64,000 nt of DNA, taken from positions 558,001 through 622,000 of the forward strand of contig NZ_CP053108.1 in NCBI RefSeq assembly GCF_013009075.1, given 5' to 3'. How positions within the stretch are numbered: the stretch's first letter is position 1; every line of letters begins with the position of its first letter. The notes beneath the pieces were generated by a model. It saw only the letters and a list, made by a program, of their open reading frames with translations, had not been told where the DNA came from and searched no databases. This stretch comes from Halomonas sp. TA22. GTDB taxonomy: Bacteria > Pseudomonadota > Gammaproteobacteria > Pseudomonadales > Halomonadaceae. The position numbers were made by a program, and so were the translations under genes. Of this stretch, positions 8,202 to 15,967 are shown in pieces.

Positions 8202-9320
8202 ATGCTGCAATGTGATTTTGCCATCGTCGGCGGCGGCCTGGTCGGAAGCGCCATTGCCTATGGTCTGGCCAAGAGCGGTCACCGAGTGACGGTGCTGGAC
8301 GAGGGCGACATCGCCTATCGCGCCTCGCGCGGCAACTTCGGCCTGGTGTGGGTACAAGGCAAGGGGCAGGAAATACCGCTCTATTCGAACTGGAGCATGA
8401 GCTCGGCCTCGCACTGGGCGACGCTTGCCGAGGAGCTCCTCGGCATCAGCGGCGTGAGCGTACAGCACCATAATCCCGGAGGGGTGCACCTGTGCTATAG
8501 CGAGGAGGCGCTGCGGGTACGCCAAGCCGAACTCGAAGGCCTCTCACACGCTACCCAGGGGCGTTTCGAGTTCGCCATGCTCGATCATGAGCAGCTGCGC
8601 GACTTGATTCCCGAGATCGGCGAACAGGTCACTGGCGCCTCTTGGTCGCGCTGGGATGGCCACGCCAACCCGCTCTATTTGCTACGTGGATTGCATGCCG
8701 GCATTCGTCACCATGGAGGACGTTTCGTGCCCGGAGGCAAGGTTCAGCAGATCCGCCGCGAAGGACAAAGCTTCGTCATCGAACGCCCACACGAGCGGAT
8801 CCACGCCTCTCGCGTGGTGCTCGCAGCCGGGCTCGGCAACCGTGACCTGGCTCCCCAGGTGGGACTATGCGCCCCCCTAGTACCGAACAGGGGAGAGATA
8901 TTGGTGACCGAGCGCGTACGGCCGCTGCTCAAGCTGCCCACTACCTATCTGCGCCAGACCGGCGAGGGTTCGATCCTGATGGGAGATTCCCATGAGGATG
9001 TCGGTTTCAACGACGGCACCAAGACGCCGGTACTGGCCATGATCGCCCAACGTGCGGTAAGTGCCCTGCCAGCCCTGAAGGGAACGCGGGTGGTACGTAC
9101 CTGGGGGGCGCTGCGTGTGATGACACCGGACGGCTACCCCCTCTACCAAGCCTCGCAAACCCATCCCGGCGCCTTTCTCGCCTGCTGCCACAGTGGCGTG
9201 ACACTGGCTGCCGCCCATGCCCAACGCCTGGCGCCCTGGATCGCCGGTGCCGAACCCCCTGATGAGATTGCCCCTTTCACTGCGGAGAGATTCGATGTTC
9301 CAACGTCTATCCCTGCCTGA
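8202..9320 (+). CDS. DadA/glycine-oxidase-like FAD-dependent oxidoreductase (second paralogue)
   Basis: A 372-residue DAO-family flavoprotein with GGGLVG near residues 9-14 and the SRGNFGLVWVQGKG block near residues 42-55. It is very similar to the oxidase at 1142-2254. It lies directly after the permease (9-base gap, AAGGAG site), so import and oxidation are co-expressed. The next gene starts within its last codons. Likely action is oxidation of an imported secondary or primary amine to an imine, with electrons passed to an oxidase or quinone system. The substrate is unknown. Confidence 0.87.
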   Translation: MLQCDFAIVGGGLVGSAIAYGLAKSGHRVTVLDEGDIAYRASRGNFGLVWVQGKGQEIPLYSNWSMSSASHWATLAEELLGISGVSVQHHNPGGVHLCYSEEALRVRQAELEGLSHATQGRFEFAMLDHEQLRDLIPEIGEQVTGASWSRWDGHANPLYLLRGLHAGIRHHGGRFVPGGKVQQIRREGQSFVIERPHERIHASRVVLAAGLGNRDLAPQVGLCAPLVPNRGEILVTERVRPLLKLPTTYLRQTGEGSILMGDSHEDVGFNDGTKTPVLAMIAQRAVSALPALKGTRVVRTWGALRVMTPDGYPLYQASQTHPGAFLACCHSGVTLAAAHAQRLAPWIAGAEPPDEIAPFTAERFDVPTSIPA

Positions 9321-9597
9321 TTCGACGACTTCAGACGAGATCGCTTTCAGCTTCGAGGGCCGCCCGCTGCAGGCACGCCAGGGCGATACCGTGGCAGCCG
9401 CCCTACTGGCTTCCGGCGTGCTGACATGTCGGACCACGCCGATCAGCGATTCACCCCGCGCACCCTACTGCATGATGGGAGTGTGCTTCGAGTGTCTGGT
9501 GGAAATCGATGGCGTTCCCAACATGCAGGCCTGCCAGGTTCAAGTGCGTAATGGTATGCAGATACGCGCCCAGCAGGGCGCGCGGAGGTTGGCATAA
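9295..9597 (+). CDS. Small [2Fe-2S] subunit of an HcnA-type amino-acid/opine dehydrogenase
   Basis: A 100-residue ferredoxin-like protein of the SoxA/HcnA/OoxA-small type (Fer2_4). Cysteines fall as YCMMGVCFECLVEID with a later QAC, the C-x4-C-x2-C-x12-C spacing of [2Fe-2S] domains. The start at 9295 follows GGAGAG and overlaps the end of the oxidase gene; the stop overlaps the next ATG as TAATG. It should act as the electron-transfer subunit of a three-part dehydrogenase with the next two proteins. HcnABC, opine oxidases and D-hydroxyproline dehydrogenase share this layout. Confidence 0.85.
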   Translation: MFQRLSLPDSTTSDEIAFSFEGRPLQARQGDTVAAALLASGVLTCRTTPISDSPRAPYCMMGVCFECLVEIDGVPNMQACQVQVRNGMQIRAQQGARRLA

Positions 9598-11003
9598 TGG
9601 AAATCCGTGATGTAGTGATCTTGGGCAGTGGTCCCGCCGGCATGGCTGCTGCAGTCACCGCTGCGGACTACGGCATCACGCCGCTGGTCATCGACGAGCA
9701 GCCCACCCCCGGTGGCCAGATCTACCGTGCCATCGAACGCACGCCGCTGCGCGAGCGTTCACTTCTCGGCCTGGATTACTGGTACGGCGAAGCACTGGTG
9801 AAGGGGCTGAAAGACACACGCATCGATTACCGACCCGCGACCAGCGTCTGGCAATTGACGCGCCAGCGCGAGCTTGGCCTCCTGCAGAACGAACATGCCG
9901 ACATGCTGCAGGCACGCTACGTGATTCTGGCCACCGGCGCCATGGAGCGCCCCTTCCCGATCCCCGGCTGGACGCTACCAGGTGTAATGACGGCAGGCAG
10001 CGGGCAGATACTGCTCAAGAGTTCGGGCGTGGCACCCCAAGCGCCACTGGTGCTCGCCGGAACGGGTTCCCTGCTGCTGCTGCTTGCCGCCCAGTTCCTG
10101 CGCGTTGGCGTACCCATAGCCGCGCTCCTGGACACGACGCCTCCAGGCCGTTATCGCCAAGCACTGCCGCACTTCCCCGGGGCGCTGCGTAACTCAAGAA
10201 CCCTGGTCAAGGGGTTGGGCCTGCTACGTGAATTGCGCCGAGCCGGCGTGCGCCACGTCAAGCATGTCACTGCGCTACGTGCCGAGGGCGAGGGAAAGCT
10301 TCAGTCCGTCACTTGGCAGTGCCATGGCCAAGGAAAAGGGGAGACACTGGAGGCGTCTACCTTGCTGCTGCACCAGGGCGTGGTACCCAATACGCAAATC
10401 ACCCGGGCGCTCGACTGCGTTCATGAGTGGGACACGCAGCAACTTGCCTGGCGTCCCCGGCTCGATGAGTGGCTGCGCACCGATGTCGAAGGCATTGCCG
10501 TGGCCGGTGATGGCGGCGGCATCGTCGGGGCTCGGGCCGCCGAGCTACAGGGTCGGCTGGCGGCCCTCGGAGCTGTACTCTCACTGGGGTGCATCCAGCC
10601 CGATCAGATGGTATCGGAAGCGAACAGGCTGCGTCGTCGCCTGGCACGGGAAACTGCCATTCGGCCCTTTCTCGATACGCTCTACCAACCGACATCCCAA
10701 TGGCGGCTACCGGCTGACGATACCCTGGTGTGTCGCTGCGAGGAAGTCAACGCAGGTGAGATTCGTCACATGGCCGAGCTTGGCTGTCGTGGCCCCAACC
10801 AGACCAAATCTTTCACTCGCTGCGGCATGGGCCCCTGCCAAGGACGCATGTGCGGTCTGACCGTCAGTGAGCTGCTCGCCGATGCCAACGGCCAGAGCGT
10901 CGAGGAAACCGGCTACTATCGCCTGCGTCCACCTTTCAAGCCGATCACCTTGGGACAGTTGGCCGGGGCAGTGAGGAAGGATGAATGCCAGCGCGAATCG
11001 TGA
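9597..11003 (+). CDS. HcnB/OoxA-type FAD-NAD(P)-fold subunit with C-terminal [2Fe-2S] site
   Basis: A 468-residue pyridine-nucleotide-disulfide-like flavoprotein. GSGPAGMAAA at about residues 11-20 binds FAD, and a second Rossmann motif (AGTGSLLLLLA) lies near residues 154-164. The C-terminus carries a Bfd-like cluster site (CRCEEVNAGEIR ... TRCGMGPCQGRMC). The domain order is that of the alpha subunit of opine oxidase, HcnB and hydroxyproline dehydrogenase. It is translationally coupled to the small [2Fe-2S] subunit and overlaps the next gene by 19 bases. It probably passes electrons from the DadA-like subunit to the chain. Confidence 0.87.
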   Translation: MEIRDVVILGSGPAGMAAAVTAADYGITPLVIDEQPTPGGQIYRAIERTPLRERSLLGLDYWYGEALVKGLKDTRIDYRPATSVWQLTRQRELGLLQNEHADMLQARYVILATGAMERPFPIPGWTLPGVMTAGSGQILLKSSGVAPQAPLVLAGTGSLLLLLAAQFLRVGVPIAALLDTTPPGRYRQALPHFPGALRNSRTLVKGLGLLRELRRAGVRHVKHVTALRAEGEGKLQSVTWQCHGQGKGETLEASTLLLHQGVVPNTQITRALDCVHEWDTQQLAWRPRLDEWLRTDVEGIAVAGDGGGIVGARAAELQGRLAALGAVLSLGCIQPDQMVSEANRLRRRLARETAIRPFLDTLYQPTSQWRLPADDTLVCRCEEVNAGEIRHMAELGCRGPNQTKSFTRCGMGPCQGRMCGLTVSELLADANGQSVEETGYYRLRPPFKPITLGQLAGAVRKDECQRES

Positions 11004-12136
11004 TCATCGGCGCTGGGCTGCATGGCTGCAGCGCCGCCCTGTATCTCAGCTCCCGTGGCTACCAGGTGACGGTGATCGACAAGACCTACGCCGGACGCCA
11101 CGCCTCGGGAGTCAATGCCGGCGGCGTACGACGCCTGGGCCGGCACCCAGCGGAAATTCCTCTGTCGATGGCGGCTTGGGAGCGCTGGCAAAACATGGCA
11201 CGCCTGGTCGGCGATGACTGTGGATTTCGCCCCGTGGGCCAGATCAAGGTCGCCGAGAACGATGCCGACCTGGCGGTTCTCGCCGAGCGCGAGCGCCAGA
11301 TGCGTGCACTGGGCTACAGGCATGAACGCCTGATCGGCCGCGATGCGCTTCGCCAGGCTCTGCCGGCCCTTGCCCAGCATTGTCCAGGGGGGCTTGCCTG
11401 CGACGGCGATGGCTACGCCAACCCCTACCGTACGGTTACCGCTTGGCGCCGCCAGGCCGAGCGTTGCGGCGCTCGCTTTCATGAGGGCCTGGAAGTCACA
11501 AGCCTGACGCCTGGCAACGGCTGGGAGGTGGTGGCCGGCGAGAGGCGTTTCACCGCCGATATCCTGGTCAACTGTGCCGGCGCCTGGGCGGGGAAGCTAT
11601 GCGAGTGGCTCGGCGAACCGGTACCACTGCGGGCCGAAGCACCGATGCTGATGATCACCGAACGTATCGCTCCCTTTCTCGTGCCAGTCGTTGGCGCCAC
11701 CTCACGACCGCTCTCATTCAAACAGTTCGAGAACGGCACCGTGCTGATTGGCGGTGGCGTACGCGGCAGCGTCGAAAGCGACCGACAAGTCGCCGAAACG
11801 CGCCTGGGCGGCCTGGCCGAGAATGCCGATACCGCGGCCAGCTTGTTCCCGTTCATCGAACGGGCCCGCATCGTGCGTACCTGGGCCGGTGTAGAAGCCG
11901 TCATGCCCGACCAGATCCCTGTACTTGGCCGCAGCGCTATCCATGGCACCGTTATCCACGCCTTCGGCTTTTCTGCCCATGGCTTCCAGCTCGGCCCCAT
12001 TACGGGGGAGATCGCAACCGATCTCGTCATGGAACGAGAGCCGACGCTACCCATCGAGGCCCTCTCCATCGAACGCTTCACCAAGCAGAACCCGCCGCTT
12101 CCCCATGATTCGGGAACAGGCTTCACCCATGCCTGA
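10985..12136 (+). CDS. HcnC/OoxB-type FAD-dependent catalytic subunit
   Basis: A 383-residue DAO-family protein with GAGLHGCSAALYL near residues 8-20. It is the third and probably substrate-oxidising subunit of the HcnABC-like complex. GAGGAAGG lies just before ATG 10985. It differs clearly from the two DadA-like paralogues at 1142 and 8202, so the locus encodes three separate amine-oxidising flavoproteins. Glycine oxidation to HCN is one activity of this architecture, but D-amino-acid and opine oxidation are more common and better suited to the linked importer and RidA. Confidence 0.85.
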   Translation: MPARIVIIGAGLHGCSAALYLSSRGYQVTVIDKTYAGRHASGVNAGGVRRLGRHPAEIPLSMAAWERWQNMARLVGDDCGFRPVGQIKVAENDADLAVLAERERQMRALGYRHERLIGRDALRQALPALAQHCPGGLACDGDGYANPYRTVTAWRRQAERCGARFHEGLEVTSLTPGNGWEVVAGERRFTADILVNCAGAWAGKLCEWLGEPVPLRAEAPMLMITERIAPFLVPVVGATSRPLSFKQFENGTVLIGGGVRGSVESDRQVAETRLGGLAENADTAASLFPFIERARIVRTWAGVEAVMPDQIPVLGRSAIHGTVIHAFGFSAHGFQLGPITGEIATDLVMEREPTLPIEALSIERFTKQNPPLPHDSGTGFTHA

Positions 12137-12159
12137 TACAGGCTTCACAGGAGTAACCA

Positions 12160-12504
12160 ATGATTCAACGACATATCCGTACCCCCATCATGCATCGTGC
12201 CGTCGAGGCCAACGGCTTCGTCTTCTTCGGCGGCATAATCGCCGATGATTGCACGCTGGACATGGCCGGCCAGACGCGCCAGGTCCTGGAAAAGCTAGAG
12301 GGTTATCTCGCCGAGTCCGGAACCGACAAGACGCGTATCGTTTCAGCCACGGCATACGTCTCGGACCTGAACCTCAAGCAAGGCATGAACGAGGTATGGA
12401 CGGCCTGGTTTGCCCCCGAGCACTTGCCGGCCCGGGCTACCCTGGGAGTGGCTGATCTCGGTGATAATGTGCTTCTGGAACTGGTAGTAACGGCAGTCAA
12501 ATAA
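12160..12504 (+). CDS. ridA: RidA family enamine/imine deaminase
   Basis: A 114-residue YjgF/YER057c/UK114 protein. The conserved (I)VSATAYVSDL strand and the C-terminal ARATLGVADL block with its key Arg are present. RidA hydrolyses reactive enamine/imine intermediates to keto acids and ammonia. At the end of an operon with three amine-oxidising flavoproteins it probably clears their imine products. The short spacing to the previous stop (23 bases) supports one transcript ending at the hairpin at 12525-12556. Confidence 0.9.
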   Translation: MIQRHIRTPIMHRAVEANGFVFFGGIIADDCTLDMAGQTRQVLEKLEGYLAESGTDKTRIVSATAYVSDLNLKQGMNEVWTAWFAPEHLPARATLGVADLGDNVLLELVVTAVK

Positions 12505-12524
12505 ACAAATGACATATCCACAAA

Positions 12525-12556
12525 AAAGCGCCGCCACCCTAGGGTGGCGGCGCTTT
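12525..12556. terminator. Bidirectional terminator (perfect 16-bp palindrome)
   Basis: AAAGCGCCGCCACCCT followed directly by its exact complement AGGGTGGCGGCGCTTT. It ends the rightward ridA operon and, with the longer T-run on the minus strand, the leftward phasin gene. The core is shared with the hairpin at 292-320. Confidence 0.85.
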
Positions 12557-12615
12557 CGCAATAGCGGCCTTTCAGTCACTCATGTCCTGCCATTCACGCC
12601 GCAGCAGGCCATGGC

Positions 12616-12981
12616 TTACTTGGCTGCCTTGGTGGCGGTAACCGATGCGGACTTCATGTTCTCTTCGGCCAGCTTCTGACCCTTCTGAACGAAATCCTGG
12701 TTGATCGCCACCACTTTCTCGGCATCGCCCTTGACGCGCTCGCTCAGGTCCTTGGCGACTTTCTGCTGGCCTTCGACGTAAGTGCGCAGGCCTTCGGCAT
12801 CCTTGATGTCGAGCATCGCGCGGGCCTGGCCCATGCTGACATCGGTGTAAGCCTTGAAGGCCTCGTACTGGGTGGCCATCAGCTTTTCGGTGTAGTCCAG
12901 GCTCAGGGCGGCATAGGCACGTGCCGGGCCGAAGAACATGGATTCGAATTGCTTGGTTGCCTGATCTGTTGCGTTGCTCAT
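12616..12981 (-). CDS. Phasin family protein
   Basis: A 121-residue, largely helical, Ala/Lys/Glu-rich protein (MSNATDQATKQFESMFFGPA..., ending SVTATKAAK). It fits the phasin_2 family that coats polyhydroxyalkanoate granules. The start follows GGAGG at a good spacing; the same frame continues upstream to 13833 only as antisense to the receptor gene and is rejected. No PHA synthase is in the window. The upstream region has strong repeats (13024-13066) that look like a PhaR-type operator. Confidence 0.85.
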   Translation of the reverse strand: MSNATDQATKQFESMFFGPARAYAALSLDYTEKLMATQYEAFKAYTDVSMGQARAMLDIKDAEGLRTYVEGQQKVAKDLSERVKGDAEKVVAINQDFVQKGQKLAEENMKSASVTATKAAK

Positions 12982-13023
12982 GGAGCACCTCCGTTGGTTC
13001 AAGATCGAAGGCTTGATGTCCTT

Positions 13024-13066
13024 CGTTGCATTGCAACATAGCAAAGCCTTTGCTGCATTGCAACAT
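13024..13066. promoter_or_regulatory. Tandem GCATTGCAACAT repeats before the phasin gene (PhaR-like operator)
   Basis: The 12-mer GCATTGCAACAT occurs at 13028-13039 and again at 13055-13066, a 27-base period. Between them is a perfect palindrome GCAAAG-C-CTTTGC (13041-13053). PhaR repressors of phasin genes bind TGC...GCA-rich repeats, so this is a good candidate operator. PhaR binding is inferred, not shown. Confidence 0.5.
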
Positions 13067-13100
13067 CGACTGGACGAATTTTGAACAACGCAACTATCAC

Positions 13101-15032
13101 TTAAAAGTCGATATTCAGTCCCACCCAGTAACGGCGACCATCTTCGACGTAGCCGTACTCGTCGTAGTTCACGTCTTCGTCGAGCAGGTTGTAGACCCCG
13201 AACAATAGCTGGGTGGAATCGGTCAGGCGCCAGGCGCCACCGGAATCGACGATGGTATAGGAAGGCGCAACCAGGGTACTGGAGGATGGCGCGGTGATCG
13301 GCTGACTCTCCTCGCCGCGGTAAGTCACGCTCGTCCAGGCATTGAGCCGCGTATTGGGACGCCAGTCGAACTTGCCGACGACCTGGTGCTTGGGCAGTTG
13401 GGTCAGCGGCCGGCCGGCGTACTCGCCCGACTTCTGCTCGGAGTCGGTATAGGTGTAGCTGGAGGTAAAGGTCAGGGTATTGGTCAACGGTGCGGTTAGG
13501 CTCACTTCCGCCCCCTGGGTCACCGCTTCGTCGACGTTGATGCGGTAGGTGGGATCGGAACCGAACTGGTTGGGACCAGCGGTACAGATGTCGATGGGAC
13601 ACGCCACGCGGGTGATCTTGTCCTTGAAGTCGTTGTGGAACACGGTCAGGCTGGCATCGATGCCTCGCGGGGCATGATAGAGCAGCGCCAACTCCTTGTT
13701 GACCGAGGTCTCGGGCTCGAGATCGGGGTTGCCATAGATATTGCCGCCGCGGCTCGTCGCCCCCCAGTCGGCAGTGATTTCGCGCAGGCTCGGCGAGCGA
13801 TAGCCGGTTGAAACGCCCCCCTTGAGGGTCCACATCGGCGCCACGTTCCAGACGCCATAAAGGCGCGGACTGAGGTGGCTGCCGTAGTTGTCGTCATCGT
13901 CCAGGCGCAACCCCGCCGTCAGCGCAAAGGCATCCGTCATCAGCCATTCATTCTCGGCAAACAGCGAGTACTGGCTGTGGTCGACGTAGGTGCGATCGGA
14001 GATTCGGTTCGTGGTCGAGTCATCGAGCTCTTCATAGATGTAGTTAGCGCCAGCAGTGACGATATGGTTGCCAAGCGGTACCACCCAATTGGTGTTGGCC
14101 ACCGTGTTGGTGATCTCGATATCGCGCTCCTTGTTGATGGTCGACTCACGCTGTACGTAGCTGGTGGAGGTTGCCACTCCCCAGCGGCCGTTATGGGTCA
14201 GCGCGGCATATTCGCGTTCATGCTCATTGAAGGAGTACTCATCGGCCGAGCGACCTGCATGGGATTCGCGCTGAGTGTTCTGGTGCCCCGCCTCAAAGGC
14301 AAAATCATGGTTGTCGAGCGGGGTCAGTGTGAGGCGTGCCGTCAGGTTCTCGAAATCACGGCTCTCGTAGCCGTTGATGATGTCATCCTCCTGACGGGTG
14401 TTGTACTGACCATAGACATGCAGACCCAGGAGGTTCGGCACCAGCGGGCCGGCGACGTAGATCTGGCTCTGGTGAGCATTGCCCGAATCACTGCTCTCCT
14501 GGATGGTGCTCTCCAGACGCACGTTACCGTGCCACTCCTCGGCGACCTTGCGGGTAATGATGTTGATGACCCCACCGATGGCGTCGGAGCCATAGAGTGT
14601 CGACATCGGCCCACGGATCACCTCGATGCGCTCGATGGCCATCAATGGTGGCAACCAGTCCTGTTCGAAGCCTGCACTACCATTGGGCCGTGACTCCCGC
14701 GAGCCCTGGCGGCGGCCATCGACCAGCAGCAAGGTATACTGCGCCGGCATGCCGCGCATGCTGACATCGACCCCGTTATCGCCAGCGCCGCCACCGGTGA
14801 CGATCACCCCCGGCACACTACGCAGCGCATCGGTGATATCGCGATAGGCTCCCGTCTGCAACTCTTCTCGAGTAATCACGCTGATCGAGGCGGGAGCGTC
14901 CTGGACGCTCTGGGCGTACCCTGCAGCGGTGACGACCACATTGTCGAGTTCCAGATGGTTCTGGGCATTTGCTTGAATACTAGCAAGTGCCGCGATGGCT
15001 GCAGCCAGAGTGGTAGGACGGAAACGTGACAC
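13101..15032 (-). CDS. TonB-dependent outer-membrane receptor (CirA/FepA-like)
   Basis: A 643-residue receptor: signal peptide (to about residue 24, QANA), TonB-box-like region (NVVVTAAG), plug domain (about residues 45-155, with RIEVIRGPMSTLYGSDAIGG) and a beta-barrel ending VGLNIDF with the terminal Phe typical of outer-membrane barrels. It imports a ferric siderophore in partnership with the ABC genes upstream. I chose GTG 15032 because AAGGAG precedes it and a clean signal peptide follows; the longer frame to 15119 is less likely. A Fur-box-like sequence lies at 15092-15110. The ligand is not determinable. Confidence 0.9.
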   Translation of the reverse strand: MSRFRPTTLAAAIAALASIQANAQNHLELDNVVVTAAGYAQSVQDAPASISVITREELQTGAYRDITDALRSVPGVIVTGGGAGDNGVDVSMRGMPAQYTLLLVDGRRQGSRESRPNGSAGFEQDWLPPLMAIERIEVIRGPMSTLYGSDAIGGVINIITRKVAEEWHGNVRLESTIQESSDSGNAHQSQIYVAGPLVPNLLGLHVYGQYNTRQEDDIINGYESRDFENLTARLTLTPLDNHDFAFEAGHQNTQRESHAGRSADEYSFNEHEREYAALTHNGRWGVATSTSYVQRESTINKERDIEITNTVANTNWVVPLGNHIVTAGANYIYEELDDSTTNRISDRTYVDHSQYSLFAENEWLMTDAFALTAGLRLDDDDNYGSHLSPRLYGVWNVAPMWTLKGGVSTGYRSPSLREITADWGATSRGGNIYGNPDLEPETSVNKELALLYHAPRGIDASLTVFHNDFKDKITRVACPIDICTAGPNQFGSDPTYRINVDEAVTQGAEVSLTAPLTNTLTFTSSYTYTDSEQKSGEYAGRPLTQLPKHQVVGKFDWRPNTRLNAWTSVTYRGEESQPITAPSSSTLVAPSYTIVDSGGAWRLTDSTQLLFGVYNLLDEDVNYDEYGYVEDGRRYWVGLNIDF

Positions 15033-15091
15033 TAATGAGCTCTCCTTGAACACCAACGAGAACGGAAGGGATATCGTTACCAACAGCCAAT

Positions 15092-15110
15092 AGCAATCGT
15101 TATCATTTGA
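15092..15110 (-). promoter_or_regulatory. Weak Fur-box-like site before the receptor gene
   Basis: Read leftwards the site contains AATGATAACGATT. It matches the 19-base Fur consensus at about 11 positions. It sits 60 bases before the GTG of the receptor gene. Confidence 0.45.
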
Positions 15111-15169
15111 ATTGTGCATGAATCGTTCATTCGTGTCGTGCTACCAGCGTGTTGCGTATTGGGGAACGA

Positions 15170-15967
15170 TCAGGCAGGAGGCGAGCGCCGAATTCCGGCA
15201 AGTAGCGGGTTGCCCGTCTCCGGGTCGGGGATCAAGGTGCACTCGATGCCGTAGAGGCGGCGTACCAGCTCAGGAGTCACGATGTCACGCGGCGGGCCTT
15301 CGGCAATGATGGCTCCGTCGAGCATGGCCACCAAGTTGTCGGCGTAACGGCAGGCACTTGCCAGGTCATGGACGACCATGACTATCGTGCGTCCGGCGGA
15401 CGCCAGGCGGCGAATCAATTCGAAGACTTCGATCTGGTGGCCCAGATCCAGCGCCGAGGTGGGCTCGTCGAGCAGCAGTAGCGGGGTCTGCTGGGCGATG
15501 GTCATGGCGATCCAGGCGCGCTGACGCTGCCCGCCGGAGAGCGCATCCAGGTTGCGCTCGGCGAGTTCGTCGAGATCGGCGGCGGCCAGCGCCTCGGTCA
15601 CCACCTGCTGGTCCTCCATCGACCACTGACGCAACCAACCCTGATGGGGCTGGCGCCCGAAGCGGATCAGCTCGCTGACGGTCAAGCCTTCGGGAGCATG
15701 GGTTTCTTGCGGGAGCAGCGCCAGACGGGTGGCCAGCTTGCGCGACGGCAGACGCTGGATGTCCTGGCCGTCGAGCAGTACGCTGCCGCGGCTCGGGGCA
15801 TGCAGGCGCGCCAGGCCGGCCAGCAGCGTGGACTTGCCGCAGCCGTTGGGCCCGACGATCGCGGTCACCTTGCCCTGGGGCAGGGAGAGGCTCAACGACT
15901 CGATCACCGAGAGGCGGCCATAGGCCAGTCCCAATTCACGGGCTTCGAGGCCGGACGATGCGCTCAT
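15170..15967 (-). CDS. Ferric-siderophore ABC importer ATPase (FecE/FhuC type)
   Basis: A 265-residue ATPase with Walker A GPNGCGKST (about residues 39-47), signature LSGGQRQR, Walker [13 protein letters not shown] and switch VVHDLA. It energises the two FecCD-type permeases encoded just upstream. Its ATG at 15967 overlaps the end of the permease gene by four bases; the same frame extends upstream to 16723 only across the permease gene and is not used. Confidence 0.92.
   Translation of the reverse strand: MSASSGLEARELGLAYGRLSVIESLSLSLPQGKVTAIVGPNGCGKSTLLAGLARLHAPSRGSVLLDGQDIQRLPSRKLATRLALLPQETHAPEGLTVSELIRFGRQPHQGWLRQWSMEDQQVVTEALAAADLDELAERNLDALSGGQRQRAWIAMTIAQQTPLLLLDEPTSALDLGHQIEVFELIRRLASAGRTIVMVVHDLASACRYADNLVAMLDGAIIAEGPPRDIVTPELVRRLYGIECTLIPDPETGNPLLAGIRRSPPA

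Noticed and set aside
9295-12136. Hydrogen cyanide synthase hcnABC
   Set aside because: The architecture matches, but opine and D-amino-acid dehydrogenases share it. The linked importer, DadA-like oxidases and RidA make cyanide production the less likely reading.
12616-13833. A 405-codon frame ending in the phasin
   Set aside because: The upstream 280 codons are a shadow of the TonB receptor on the same strand. The phasin has its own ATG and GGAGG at 12981.
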